From Holophagae bacterium (GTDB lineage: Bacteria; Acidobacteriota; Holophagae; Acanthopleuribacterales; Acanthopleuribacteraceae), in the NCBI GenBank assembly GCA_030429565.1, contig JAUIFE010000001.1:310001-374000 (forward strand): a stretch of 64,000 bases of DNA, written 5' to 3'. Positions 8,458 to 17,680 of the stretch are shown here, piece by piece. The notes beneath the pieces were generated by a model. That model did not search any database, was not told where the DNA came from, and was given only the letters and a program-made list of their open reading frames with translations. Every line of letters starts with the position of its first letter. The first letter of the stretch is position 1. A program made the position numbers and the translations under genes.

Positions 8458-9063
8458 ATGACTAGTTCCAAACCCACCAAGTCCGTTTCGGAAGACGATG
8501 TCCGCGCAGCGGTGAAAACCATTCTGACGTACATTGGCGAAAACCCCGATCGCGAAGGCTTGGCGGAGACACCCGACCGCATCCTTCGCAGCTACACCGA
8601 TCTCTATTCCGGTTACAACCAAGAGCCGGCCAAGGTTCTCAAAACATTTGGCGACGGCGGCGAAGATGTGGACGAGATGATTCTGCAGCGCAACATCCCG
8701 TTTTTCTCAATGTGTGAACACCATATGCTGCCGTTTTTCGGCGTCGCCCACGTGGCCTACGTACCCGAAAACCGCATTGTCGGCCTTTCCAAATTGGCGC
8801 GATTGGTCGAGGTTTTCGCACGCCGTCTGCAGGTCCAGGAACGCATGACCAGCCAGATCACGCAAGCCCTGATGACAACCCTCAATCCGCGCGGTGCCGC
8901 CTGCGTCATCCAAGCTTCGCACTTGTGTATGTTCCAACGCGGCATCAAAAAACACAGCAGTGATACCGTCACCAGCTCCCTCAAAGGGTGCTTCCGCAAC
9001 CCCGAAACCCGGACTGAGTTTCTTGAGCTCATTAAATTAGATGTATCGGTTCGACAGTTTTAA
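8458..9063 (+). CDS. folE: GTP cyclohydrolase I
   Basis: About 201 aa. FolE converts GTP to 7,8-dihydroneopterin triphosphate, the first step of folate and tetrahydrobiopterin synthesis. Visible features: NPDREGLAETPDRILR near the N-terminus, the zinc motif MCEHHMLPFFG (Cys86, His88, His89), KLARLVEVFARRLQVQERMT, and SHLCMFQRGIKK with the second zinc Cys. The frame is open from 8329, but ATG 8458 is preceded by AGGAG and gives the normal FolE length. The 170-bp gap upstream contains no gene. The downstream gene begins 26 bp after the stop and could be co-transcribed. Confidence 0.95.
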   Translation: MTSSKPTKSVSEDDVRAAVKTILTYIGENPDREGLAETPDRILRSYTDLYSGYNQEPAKVLKTFGDGGEDVDEMILQRNIPFFSMCEHHMLPFFGVAHVAYVPENRIVGLSKLARLVEVFARRLQVQERMTSQITQALMTTLNPRGAACVIQASHLCMFQRGIKKHSSDTVTSSLKGCFRNPETRTEFLELIKLDVSVRQF

Positions 9064-9089
9064 ACACACTGAATTTTGATGGTGAAAAC

Positions 9090-10544
9090 ATGGCAAAAAG
9101 AGAAGTGACCGTTTACCAGCCCGGTCAGTTTGAGACCGAAAATCACTACTACCCGCGCGCCCTCAACGCACAATTACACCCGCTGATTAAGTACTTCATG
9201 AGTTTGAGTAACGACCGTATTGCCGAGCGTTACTGCCACCTGCACCCGGAAGTCAGCCGCGACGCCGTCGTGGAAACGCTGGCCCAGCCGATCAAACACC
9301 TGCGTTGGTCCGGCGCCGACTTGTTCTGCGTCAGTAACGATCGCGGCAACCGCAAGGTCGTCGTCATCGAACTGAACTCCTGCCCGTCCGGCCAAAAATC
9401 GGTCCCTCTCGACGGCGAGTACGACGAGCACACCGGCTACCGCAACCTGCTTGAAAAAGCATTTTTGCCGATGATCAAACGGCGCACCCTGCCTGACGGC
9501 GGATTTGCCGTGCTCTACGACAAAAACCAAATGGAAGTCACCGGTTACGCGGCCACCCTAGCCGACCTGGTCCAACAACCGGTTTACCTCGTCCCTTTTT
9601 ACAAGGACGATCAGGATCCGCCCGCCCGTTTCAACGAAGACGGGGTGCTTTCGATTCGCAAACCCGACGGCGAGTGGCTACCCATTAAAGCCGCCATGCG
9701 TTACGTCACCCAAAAACCGTGGAGCCGCATTCCGCCCGTCTCACGCACGCTTATCTTTAACCCGATTCTCGGCTGTCTCGCCGGCGGCCGCAACAAACTG
9801 TTGGCGGCCAAGGCTTACGACTTTTACAACGGCGTCATGCGCGACACGAAACTGGCGGTACGTACACCTGAAACCATTTGGGATGTCTCCAAATCGGCCG
9901 TTCCCATGTGGGTCCAACGCCTCGGTGGCGTCGCCGTCGTCAAAAACCCCTACAGCAACGCCGGTCAAGGGGTTTGGACCATCATCAACCAGGAAGAACT
10001 CGACCGCTTCATGGAGCTGGAAGCCGACTACGACCGTTTCATCGTGCAATCCCTGATTGGCAACGCGAAATGGAGTTCACGCGGCAGGCAAGAGACCCTT
10101 TACCACGTCGGCACCGTTCCCGATAAACGCAACCGCATTTTTATCGCCGATTTGCGTTTTATGGTGGGTTCCGGTGAGAAAGGTTTTTTCCCGGTCGCCA
10201 TTTACGCGCGCCGCGCACCGTCGCCGTTGGCCTCCGAGCTGGGCAGCGATTCCAGTACATCCTGGGACATGCTCGGCACCAACCTTTCCTACAAAGACGA
10301 GTCCGGCAACTGGCAAACCCAAACGGAACGCTTGATGTTGATGGACAACCGCGACTTCAACAAACTGGGCATCGGCTTGGACGACTTGATTGAATCCTAC
10401 CTGCAAACGGTGATGGCGACACGCGCCATTGATCAAATGGCCGACTCCCTGGTCAGCACCAAAGGAAAATTCAAGTTCCGCTTCTTTAAGACCGTTAATC
10501 CGGACGACCGTTTGGTCGAAGAAATTTACCGCTTGCCAGGCTAA
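9090..10544 (+). CDS. ATP-grasp-like protein of unknown substrate
   Basis: 484 aa, cytoplasmic. I do not recognise a named family. The central part has ATP-grasp-like features: VVVIELNSCPSGQKS, WVQRLGGVAVVKNPYSNAGQGVW (a Lys followed by a Gly-rich turn, as in the ATP-grasp B-domain), and GTVPDKRNRIFIADLRF near the acidic end. The next gene encodes an M14/aspartoacylase-like metallohydrolase. ATP-grasp ligase plus M14 deacylase pairs are common in bacteria, for example RimK-like systems, so formation and hydrolysis of an amide on a small molecule or peptide is a reasonable guess. A strong terminator at 10571-10600 follows, so read-through or a separate promoter would be needed for the partner gene. 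Confidence 0.6.
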   Translation: MAKREVTVYQPGQFETENHYYPRALNAQLHPLIKYFMSLSNDRIAERYCHLHPEVSRDAVVETLAQPIKHLRWSGADLFCVSNDRGNRKVVVIELNSCPSGQKSVPLDGEYDEHTGYRNLLEKAFLPMIKRRTLPDGGFAVLYDKNQMEVTGYAATLADLVQQPVYLVPFYKDDQDPPARFNEDGVLSIRKPDGEWLPIKAAMRYVTQKPWSRIPPVSRTLIFNPILGCLAGGRNKLLAAKAYDFYNGVMRDTKLAVRTPETIWDVSKSAVPMWVQRLGGVAVVKNPYSNAGQGVWTIINQEELDRFMELEADYDRFIVQSLIGNAKWSSRGRQETLYHVGTVPDKRNRIFIADLRFMVGSGEKGFFPVAIYARRAPSPLASELGSDSSTSWDMLGTNLSYKDESGNWQTQTERLMLMDNRDFNKLGIGLDDLIESYLQTVMATRAIDQMADSLVSTKGKFKFRFFKTVNPDDRLVEEIYRLPG

Positions 10545-10570
10545 CCCATTTCGGTTTATCTGAAACCACT

Positions 10571-10600
10571 GGGCAAAAACGGGTTCTTCCGTTTTTGCCC
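10571..10600 (+). terminator. Intrinsic terminator after the ATP-grasp-like gene
   Basis: A perfect 12-bp stem (GGGCAAAAACGG / CCGTTTTTGCCC) with a 6-nt loop is followed by TTTGTT, 26 bp after the stop codon. Confidence 0.85.
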
Positions 10601-10652
10601 TTTGTTGGCTTGGGCCTAACACGATTGCAACATGAATCCGTTGGAGGATCTC

Positions 10653-11699
10653 TTGAGTGAACAAGAACCGATTGAAACCATCCGCCTAACCCAGGAACTC
10701 AATCTCGAAGAACTGCCGCACGGCTGTCTGACACGACTCAAAGTCGTTTTGTCCCACGACGGCATGGGGCAGCCGATCTGGGTACCCGTCATGGTTTTTC
10801 GCGGTGAAAAACCCGGCCCGGTGTTCGGCATCACTGCCGCGCTCCACGGCAACGAGGTCAACGGCATCCCCGTCATTCACCAACTCTTCCAAAAGCTCGA
10901 CCGCAACCTGCGCGGCACCGTCGTCGCCGTCCCCGTCGTAAACGTGCCAGGTTACAATGCGCGCACGCGAACCTTCACCGACGGCGTCGACCTCAACACG
11001 ATTATGCCCGGTAAAGCCGACGGCAACGATTCCGCCGTCTACGCCCATCGCCTCTCCGAACGCTTAATCCGCCACTTCAACTATTTGGTCGACCTACACA
11101 CCGCCTCCTTCGGTCGCATTAACAGCCTTTACGTGCGCGCCGATCTCAGCGACGAAATGACCGCCAAAATGGCCTATTTGCAGCGACCTCAGATCATTTT
11201 GCAGAACCAACCCTCGGACGGCACCTTGCGCGGTCACGCCATGGACCTGGGCATTCCGGCAATTACCGTGGAAATCGGTAACCCGCACCTGTTCCAAACC
11301 GAATTCATCCGCCTTTCCCTTTCGGGCCTTCGCGCCGTCCTCAGCGAGGTCGGTATGGTGCGCAAACGCCACCGTTCACCGGGACCGCCGCCAGTTTTAT
11401 GCCGCAGTTCGCATTGGATTTTCGCCGACCGCGGCGGGATTCTCGAAGTGTTCCCCAACGTGAAAGACGAGGTGGAAAAAGGCCAAGTCATAGCACGCAT
11501 TACGACGGTATTCGGTGAAGTCGTACGCGAATACCGCGCCCCCACCGACGGCATCGTTATCGGCAAAAGCGTTGAGCCCGTTGGTCAAAGCGGCGCACGC
11601 ATTCTGCATCTGGGCACCAAATACAGTGACCAGGAACTGCAGGCCTTCAAAAAAGAAATCGACGTGCAGAACCTCGGAAAAATGCCGGTGGACGCCTAG
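10653..11699 (+). CDS. Succinylglutamate desuccinylase / aspartoacylase family (M14-like) metallohydrolase
   Basis: About 348 aa. The zinc site is visible as LHGNEVNG (His65, Glu68) and DLHTASFG. The C-terminal region (GGILEVFPNVKDEVEKGQVIARIT, then APTDGIVIG) is the barrel-sandwich-like domain common in this family. These enzymes cleave N-acyl amino acids (AspA, AstE) or other amides; the exact substrate is unknown. The frame could start at ATG 10632, but TTG 10653 is preceded by GGAGG at ideal spacing and is chosen. It follows the ATP-grasp-like gene in the same direction. It converges on the repeat-rich gene with a 37-bp gap. Confidence 0.8.
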   Translation: MSEQEPIETIRLTQELNLEELPHGCLTRLKVVLSHDGMGQPIWVPVMVFRGEKPGPVFGITAALHGNEVNGIPVIHQLFQKLDRNLRGTVVAVPVVNVPGYNARTRTFTDGVDLNTIMPGKADGNDSAVYAHRLSERLIRHFNYLVDLHTASFGRINSLYVRADLSDEMTAKMAYLQRPQIILQNQPSDGTLRGHAMDLGIPAITVEIGNPHLFQTEFIRLSLSGLRAVLSEVGMVRKRHRSPGPPPVLCRSSHWIFADRGGILEVFPNVKDEVEKGQVIARITTVFGEVVREYRAPTDGIVIGKSVEPVGQSGARILHLGTKYSDQELQAFKKEIDVQNLGKMPVDA

Positions 11700-11703
11700 C
11701 CAA

Positions 11704-11734
11704 GTTGGCCGCGCGGCAAGCGCTGCGCGGCAAC
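11704..11734. terminator. Possible bidirectional hairpin between convergent genes
   Basis: GTTGGCCGCGC and GCGCGGCAAC form an almost perfect GC-rich stem (one bulge) between the convergent stop codons at 11699 and 11737. No T-run is present, so it may be a rho-assisted or weak terminator. Confidence 0.4.
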
Positions 11735-11736
11735 CC

Positions 11737-14085
11737 TTAATTTTGCAGGGCTTCGGCCAGGGAATTGTAAAACAAACGGGCCAGTCGACTGATTTCGTCG
11801 TGCTCCATTTTGTCGATACGGGACAACACGGCTTCTTTGTTGCGCTCTTTAGCCAAAATCATAAAACGCCGCTCGTCGACATAACGCTGAATTTGGCCGA
11901 CAAACTTGGGGTAGTTCTTCTCGGGGAAAAAGGCGCAGATTTGATCGAGGATACCGTTGAGCTGGTCGGCCAACGCGTCCTCGTTAAGGCTATTCCCCGC
12001 CCCCAAGCCGTCGACACTGTTGTTGGCGTCGTCCAACTCGTCACCATTCTCGTGAAATTCCGGTTGGGACGGAAATGGATCGGGTTGCGACGTCAAATCG
12101 TCGGCGGTCACGTCGTGGCCCGCCATTTCGTCGAGATCAGTGGTGTTCCCAAACTCGGGAACGCTTTGAAAGTCTTCGGGATCGCCGGCGGCCGCGATGT
12201 CGCCAAACTCAGGCGCCGGTTTGGCTTCAAACTCGTCGTCCTCACCGGTCATGGTCATGTAATCGTTCATTTCCGAAAGCGACTCAGCGTCAATATCGGT
12301 GGCTGGAACAAAGTCCTGAGCAAAGTCATCGGGATCGCCTTGTAGATCTTCAGCGCTAATATCATTGTCCAACAAATCGTCGGCACGAATATCCGAAACC
12401 ACTTCGCGCACAACCTCATCGGTTGAAACAACCGGCTCCGGCACACTGACGGCGAGGTCGTCGGCCGAAATGTCGCCTGCTGAGATGTCGTCGGCCGAGA
12501 TGTCGTCCGCTGAAATGTCATCGTCCGCTGAGATGTCGTCGGCCGAGATGTCGTCGGCCGAAATATCCGCTTGCAGCCCCTCGTCTTCGTAACCAACCAC
12601 CGTGGGTTCTTCAAAGGTGTCGCTTTCTTCGACGGCCGCCGGCGCTTGCTCGGCGACATCTTGAACATCAAACGTTTGCGGCAACTCAGGATCGTCAAAA
12701 TCGGCGTCAAAGGCCGCCAATTCATCGCTGTTCATTTCCTGAACCGCCGCATCGTCGGTCATGCTTTCTTCGCCGTCAAAAGACGAGGCGGCAACTTCCA
12801 TCATTGCCTCGGCGGCATCGGTCGTCGCCTCAATCGATTCGGGTAATTCTTCCACCGATTTCCACTGTGCATCGTCATGACTCGGCTCGGTTTCTACGCC
12901 GACCATATCCTGCTCTTCGACGGCGGGATTGGTGGCAAACACTTGGTCGGCCGCCGCCGCGTCCGCCTCAATCGAGTCCACGCCGGACGCATCCACGCCG
13001 GACGCATCCACGCCGGACGCATCCACGCCGGACGCATCCAAACCCAAAGCGTCCACGGTCGGCGCCTGTTCGACGTCGTCTTCTTCCTCTTCCAAGGTGG
13101 CTTCACCGTCATCCTCAACGACAGCCGGCACGGAGGGTGTCGGTTCGGGCGGCACAAATTCGTGGGTTGGAACAAAGGCGTTTTCTTCGTCTGCCGCAGC
13201 CAACGCCAACTCGCCGGTCGGCATCGAACGGGTATCGATTTGGTCGGGATCATTGGGATGGTGCAAAATCTCGGGATCCTTGGCCACCGGCTCGGCTTCA
13301 ACCAGCCATTGCTCGCCACCCTCGTCGGGCATACTCGGCCCGGAAAAATCGTCCTGCTCAGTCGCAAGCGGCTCCATCGGCATCGGTTTGCTGATGGAAG
13401 GCTCCATTGCGCCGGGATTGTTGCCCGACAAGATATTGAATTCATCGGGCCGCAAGAAACCGCGCACCCCGACCGCGCGCACATCTTCCGCGGTGGAAAT
13501 TGCCACCATGCCGCGCACGTGATCCTCGGCCGAATAGGCATGCGTATCGAGGAAACGAACCGTAATCGACCCCTGTTCCTGATGCACACCGTCAATCGCG
13601 GTCATGCGCTCGCCCTGATATTGGCCGCTAAGCTGAATCTTACCAGCGCTGCACTGCACCACGTGAAGCTCACGGCCGCGCAGAATTAAATCTTCCTCAA
13701 TGACCAGTTCGTCAATTTCAATGCGATCGGCTTCGATGACCGCCGATTTTGCGCGCAACGTCTGCAAACGCAACGTTCCCGCCTTAAGCGCCAGATGATT
13801 GGAAAACGTCATCTGGTTACATTGAAAGTCTTCTCCCTCAATCTCGCCCTCTTCGCCCGACATCGTCCCCACCGCGACCGTTTTGCCGCGCAGCGAGACC
13901 CCGGTAGCCGCGTTGATTTGCTCGAAACGCAGGGGTTCGGCTTCACCGCGAAAAATGACGCCGCCCGCTTCGGACGTCAGCACACTGGGGTTAATGTCGT
14001 TTTCTATGACGATGTCGCCGTGGTGGGAAATTCTGCTGAGATTGCCTTCAAGTACACAACCCTTGGGGATATAGAGCTTAGCCAT
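11737..14085 (-). CDS. Acidic repeat-rich protein with N-terminal beta-helix-like domain (hypothetical)
   Basis: 782 aa, no signal peptide. The N-terminal 180 residues have short alternating strands (GCVLEGNLSRISHHGDIVIE, VSLRGKTVAVGTMSGEEG, IDELVIEEDLILRGREL) suggesting a bactofilin- or FapA-like right-handed beta-helix. The middle, about residues 250-690, is very acidic and low complexity. It includes four tandem DASGV units near 350-370 and a run of ISADD-type pentapeptides near 505-541, encoded by 15-bp tandem repeats. The last 80 residues form a predicted helical domain (NYPKFVGQIQRYVDERRFM, then SRIDKMEHDEISRLARLFY). A plausible reading is a cytoskeletal or polarity scaffold with a disordered linker; this is inference. 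ATG 14085 has AAGGTGA 8 nt upstream. Divergent from the HtrA gene. Confidence 0.7.
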   Translation of the reverse strand: MAKLYIPKGCVLEGNLSRISHHGDIVIENDINPSVLTSEAGGVIFRGEAEPLRFEQINAATGVSLRGKTVAVGTMSGEEGEIEGEDFQCNQMTFSNHLALKAGTLRLQTLRAKSAVIEADRIEIDELVIEEDLILRGRELHVVQCSAGKIQLSGQYQGERMTAIDGVHQEQGSITVRFLDTHAYSAEDHVRGMVAISTAEDVRAVGVRGFLRPDEFNILSGNNPGAMEPSISKPMPMEPLATEQDDFSGPSMPDEGGEQWLVEAEPVAKDPEILHHPNDPDQIDTRSMPTGELALAAADEENAFVPTHEFVPPEPTPSVPAVVEDDGEATLEEEEDDVEQAPTVDALGLDASGVDASGVDASGVDASGVDSIEADAAAADQVFATNPAVEEQDMVGVETEPSHDDAQWKSVEELPESIEATTDAAEAMMEVAASSFDGEESMTDDAAVQEMNSDELAAFDADFDDPELPQTFDVQDVAEQAPAAVEESDTFEEPTVVGYEDEGLQADISADDISADDISADDDISADDISADDISAGDISADDLAVSVPEPVVSTDEVVREVVSDIRADDLLDNDISAEDLQGDPDDFAQDFVPATDIDAESLSEMNDYMTMTGEDDEFEAKPAPEFGDIAAAGDPEDFQSVPEFGNTTDLDEMAGHDVTADDLTSQPDPFPSQPEFHENGDELDDANNSVDGLGAGNSLNEDALADQLNGILDQICAFFPEKNYPKFVGQIQRYVDERRFMILAKERNKEAVLSRIDKMEHDEISRLARLFYNSLAEALQN
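12462..12568. repeat. 15-bp tandem repeat encoding ISADD units
   Basis: Near-identical 15-bp units built on GTCGTCGGCCGAGAT are repeated about seven times within the acidic gene. They encode D-I-S-A-D pentapeptides on the minus strand. Length variation between strains would be expected. Confidence 0.75.
12977..13045. repeat. 15-bp tandem repeat encoding DASGV units
   Basis: The unit CACGCCGGACGCATC recurs four or more times with essentially no change, encoding D-A-S-G-V on the minus strand. The lack of divergence suggests recent expansion by slippage. Confidence 0.8.
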
Positions 14086-14504
14086 GAAATGTCACCTTGG
14101 CCGGAATTAATGGAAGCTGGAACATGAGTGACAAAATCTTAACCTATCGGACCGGAGCCCCGCAACAAGCCATTACGCAGGAAATAGAGAAGGTACGTCC
14201 AATCACACGCCCTCACCACCGCCTCAGCGCCGCACACCTTGACAAAGTGTCGTACCCATCGCGATTTGTGAGACACTTTTGCACAAAGCATTTTCGAAAT
14301 TTCCGGGGCTACGAAAAATCCTCAAACAGGTTGCACACCACCCAAAAAACACGTCAAGCCACTCATAAACAGCACTTTACAAACCAAACAAACGGATCAA
14401 ACCCTTTTTGGCATTTATTTTGCCCTTAGGAAAACCGACCAAAACAGGCGGTCGGCCCTACCCCGCCACGCCGACCCAACCATTCCGAATAAAGGAGATC
14501 CGCT
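14086..14504. promoter_or_regulatory. Divergent regulatory region between the acidic-repeat gene and htrA
   Basis: 419 bp without a convincing gene. It contains an inverted repeat AAAGTGTC (14245-14252) / GACACTTT (14272-14279) overlapping a TTGACA hexamer, which could be an operator. In the leader of htrA there is a 6-bp hairpin CCGACC/GGTCGG at 14435-14455. No regulator can be assigned. Confidence 0.35.
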
Positions 14505-15893
14505 ATGAAAACCACCTTTTTCACTTTGTGTTTCCTGGTCGCCGGCTTGACACCCGTCGCCGCCCAACGGCTCGAGGGTTACGCCGATCTCATCGAAAAA
14601 GTTCGCCCGGGCATTGTTCAAATTCAGTCGACCGTCGCGCGCACAAGCAGCCGTCAGTTCAATCCTTTTATGTACCAACAACGCGCGCCGCGACAAAGCA
14701 ACAGCTCGGGAACCGGTTTTCTCATTAGCAGCGACGGTTTGATCGTCACCAACCGCCACGTCGTCAACGACGCCGATCAGCTAAAGGTCATTTTGCACGA
14801 CGGCCGCGAACTGGAAGCCGAGGTCGTCGGCAAAGACGACGGTATGGACATCGCACTACTCAAAGTCGAGGGTCAAAACTTGACGCACTTGGACTTGGGC
14901 CCCAGTGATAACTTGCGCCTCGGCGACTTTGTCCTGGCTCTGGGCTACCCCCTTCACCTGGGTTTTTCGGTCACCAGCGGCATCGTCAGCGGCATCGGCC
15001 GCAACATGAATATCGGCCAAGTCGATTTGGCCACCTATATCCAAACCGACGCCGACATCACCTTCGGCAACTCCGGCGGTCCTTTGATTAACAATCGCGG
15101 CGAAGTCATCGGCATCAACACCATGATTGTCTCGCAAGGTGAAACCTACGGCTTCGCCATCCCCAGCGACCTGTTCCGTCACAGCATTAACCAACTGCGC
15201 AAGTTTGGCGAGGTTCGTCGCGGCGCCTTGGGTGTCAGCCTCGGGAGCCTCGACGCGGAAGCCCGCGAATACTACGGTGTTACCGGCGGTGCCTTGGTCC
15301 AAACCGTAACCCCCGGTTTCCCCGCCGCCAAGGCCGGCATCCAAAAAGACGACGTCATTTTGGCCGTCGACAATCGCAACGTCGCGACCCATCAAGACCT
15401 GATCGCTTCCATCGGCCGTCGTCCACCTGGTGCAACCGTCAGCTTAAAAGTCCTTTCTCAAGGGAAGACCCAGGACAAAACCATCACCCTCGGCGACCGC
15501 CGCAAACTGATGAACCCGAACTTTCGCGGCGACCGTGACGAGCCACAACCGCTGCCGGAAAAAGAGCAAGACGTTTTACAAAGTCTCGGCATGTCGGTCC
15601 GCCCCTTGGACGCCCAAGTTCGCAGCGATCTCGCGCTGGAAGGGAACGTCGCGGGTGTTGTCATCGACGAAGTGTCGCCGGACAGTCTGGCCGCAAACAA
15701 AAATATTGGGCCGGGCACCATCCTGACCCACATCGACCGCAAAGCCGTCAACGATCCCGCCGACGCCGAAAAAATCCTGAAACGCATCCCCTCCGGCAGC
15801 CTCGTCCCGGTCCGCATTTTACAGGTGAGTCGGTCGCTGGATCAGCGCGAGGTCCAGCAGGTGGAACGCACTGTTTTCTTGCGCAAACGCTAA
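14505..15893 (+). CDS. HtrA/DegP-family periplasmic serine protease with two PDZ domains
   Basis: 462 aa. A signal peptide (MKTTFFTLCFLVAGLTPVAAQ) sends it to the periplasm. The trypsin-like domain carries the catalytic triad His85 (TNRHVV), Asp115 (GMDIALLKV) and Ser190 (FGNSGGPL). Two PDZ domains follow: near 245-330 (GALVQTVTPGFPAAKAGIQ) and near 365-455 (GVVIDEVSPDSLAANKNIGPG). Deg proteases degrade or refold misfolded envelope proteins. AAAGGAG lies 6 bases before the ATG. A strong terminator ends the unit. DegP and DegQ/DegS subtypes cannot be separated by eye; two PDZ domains fit DegP/DegQ. Confidence 0.92.
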   Translation: MKTTFFTLCFLVAGLTPVAAQRLEGYADLIEKVRPGIVQIQSTVARTSSRQFNPFMYQQRAPRQSNSSGTGFLISSDGLIVTNRHVVNDADQLKVILHDGRELEAEVVGKDDGMDIALLKVEGQNLTHLDLGPSDNLRLGDFVLALGYPLHLGFSVTSGIVSGIGRNMNIGQVDLATYIQTDADITFGNSGGPLINNRGEVIGINTMIVSQGETYGFAIPSDLFRHSINQLRKFGEVRRGALGVSLGSLDAEAREYYGVTGGALVQTVTPGFPAAKAGIQKDDVILAVDNRNVATHQDLIASIGRRPPGATVSLKVLSQGKTQDKTITLGDRRKLMNPNFRGDRDEPQPLPEKEQDVLQSLGMSVRPLDAQVRSDLALEGNVAGVVIDEVSPDSLAANKNIGPGTILTHIDRKAVNDPADAEKILKRIPSGSLVPVRILQVSRSLDQREVQQVERTVFLRKR

Positions 15894-15931
15894 ACCCACC
15901 CAAGTCCTCAAATAAGGGCAAAACCTAAATA

Positions 15932-15981
15932 GGGCGAAAAAAACGCGTCGCCGGTGTCACGCCGACGCGGATTTTTCGCCC
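15932..15981 (+). terminator. Intrinsic terminator of htrA
   Basis: A long interrupted stem (GGGCGAAAAA...CGCGTCG pairing with CGACGCG...TTTTTCGCCC) is followed by CGTTTTTATTT. It lies 38 bp after the htrA stop. Confidence 0.85.
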
Positions 15982-15993
15982 GTTTTTATTTAG

Positions 15994-16676
15994 GACGCAT
16001 CTGCAGTGTGACGTGGCTCGCGCCGGCCCCGATTTCCCGGCCGAAAATGCGGGAATTTTGCTTGCGGTGGGGGACGGAAACCCACGGGAATGTTAAGATT
16101 ATGAGCGGCGTAGGCACCGTGTCGTTTGCGCTGGTTGCAGGTGGGTCGGGATTGAACACGGCAGACAGGTTGTTACCGAAACTGAGCGATTCGGTTGGAT
16201 GAAATCACCCAACAGGTTGCGCGATTTTGCCGCTAAGAATCGATGAGGTTAGGTGTTAAACCGAAGCCGAAACTGCCCAATTACCCGCCTGATACAACGA
16301 CACTCAGCCATCGCCAAAAAGCGTCAGCCGAACAAAAACCGCGTTCGAAGCCCTTGCGGCCGTCAACGATGGGAATTGGCCGGCAGCGGACGGATGAGAA
16401 TCGCTAGCTTGTCTTCAAAAAATTTTGGATGCAACACAAATTCCTGCCCTTTCCGCACTCAATCAAAAGCGCTTTTTTACCGATACACCTATTGTTTTGG
16501 GTCCCCTTTCACGCTGCGCGCGACCAGAGTTGCGCAACACAAGGAATGAGATTGCCGATCACGGCGCTGTTTAGTCCGGGAACACGCCGCACGGTAGTCG
16601 ACTGTTCGCTAGAAACCGGTAGGGTCACCCCCCGCATGCCACGGGCGCGTGACCCAAAGCGCAAGGCTCAGCCGCT
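15994..16676. other. Gene-poor region upstream of cdaA
   Basis: About 680 bp between the htrA terminator and cdaA. Short frames exist (for example 16253-16549) but none has a ribosome binding site, a recognisable domain or biased composition. The region probably holds the promoter and leader of the cdaA operon. No tRNA or riboswitch pattern was recognised. Confidence 0.4.
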
Positions 16677-17651
16677 ATGATTTCCGATTTATTTCAATTG
16701 AGGCCTCTAAAAGCGACCGACCTGCTGGATATCCTGATTATCTGGTTTGTCCTCTACAGCTTGTTTCGCTTTATTCGCGGCAGCCGTGCGTTGCAAATGG
16801 CGTTTGGCCTGCTGGCCCTGTTTATGGCGCAAATCATCGCTCAACGCTTTAACCTGGTGGTTGTGAGCGAAACCATCGGCAGCCTGTTCAGCATCATTCC
16901 CATCGCCATCATCGTTCTGTTTCAAGACGAAGTGCGCCGCGTGCTGGCATCGATCGGCACCTCCCCGTGGGCCAAGGCCAATATCACCGAGTCGACCTAC
17001 CTCGACCGCATTTTTCAGGCCGTCCACCACTTTTCCCAAAAGCGAACCGGCGCCTTAATTGTCTTTGAAGGCCACGACGGCCTCAAAAATTACATGGACA
17101 GCGGCACGCAACTCGACGCGTTGCCCTCCTTTGAATTGCTGCTCGACATTTTTGAACCCAAATCGCGCCTGCACGACGGTGCCGTGATTGTGTCCAATTC
17201 CCGCTTGGCCAGTGCCGGCTGCGTTTTGCCGCTCAGCGCCAACCAGGCTTTGCCGCGCACCTTTGGCACCCGTCACCGCGCGGGCATCGGCATCACCGAA
17301 GAAACCGACTGCCTGGCCTTAATTGTCTCCGAGGAGACCGGCCGCATTTCGTTCGCGCAAAACGGTGAGATCCATCGCCTCACCGAAAACACCCTCTCCC
17401 AGATTTACCAAGTCTACAAAGGCCTGATGTCGGCCGAAGATGAACAGCGCTCCGAAATCTTGGCCTCCTTGTCACGCATCAAACTGCCCAAGTCTTGGGA
17501 GAGCGCCCCCAAACCCATTGAAATCCCCGAAAATGAGGGCGATTCCAAGAAAAGTGACAGCAAAAGTGGTCGCCGCAGCGGCGGCCGCCGTAAAAAGAAA
17601 CAGCCGCCCGCCACCACCACCGCCGCGAAACCCGGCGCGCAAAGCAAGTAA
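16677..17651 (+). CDS. cdaA: Membrane diadenylate cyclase CdaA
   Basis: 324 aa. Three N-terminal membrane helices (LLDILIIWFVLYSLFRFI; ALQMAFGLLALFMAQIIA; SLFSIIPIAIIVLF) lead into a DAC domain with its hallmark LHDGAVIV (Asp167-Gly-Ala) and RHRAGIG motif near residue 199. It condenses two ATP into c-di-AMP at the membrane. The C-terminus has a Lys/Arg/Ser-rich tail of about 60 residues (SKKSDSKSGRRSGG, then RRKKKQ), longer than usual and probably disordered. It is the first gene of the classic cdaA-cdaR-glmM operon, with 29 bp to cdaR. Confidence 0.93.
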   Translation: MISDLFQLRPLKATDLLDILIIWFVLYSLFRFIRGSRALQMAFGLLALFMAQIIAQRFNLVVVSETIGSLFSIIPIAIIVLFQDEVRRVLASIGTSPWAKANITESTYLDRIFQAVHHFSQKRTGALIVFEGHDGLKNYMDSGTQLDALPSFELLLDIFEPKSRLHDGAVIVSNSRLASAGCVLPLSANQALPRTFGTRHRAGIGITEETDCLALIVSEETGRISFAQNGEIHRLTENTLSQIYQVYKGLMSAEDEQRSEILASLSRIKLPKSWESAPKPIEIPENEGDSKKSDSKSGRRSGGRRKKKQPPATTTAAKPGAQSK

Positions 17652-17680
17652 CCCCGCCGCCCCGGAGCAGGAACACCCCG

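Noticed and set aside
12877..13689. 270-aa rightward frame with H-A-G-R-I repeats
   Set aside because: Its repeats are only the other-frame reading of the DASGV tandem array in the acidic-repeat gene.
15954..16549. Small frames between htrA and cdaA
   Set aside because: The first overlaps the htrA terminator and none has an RBS or recognisable content.
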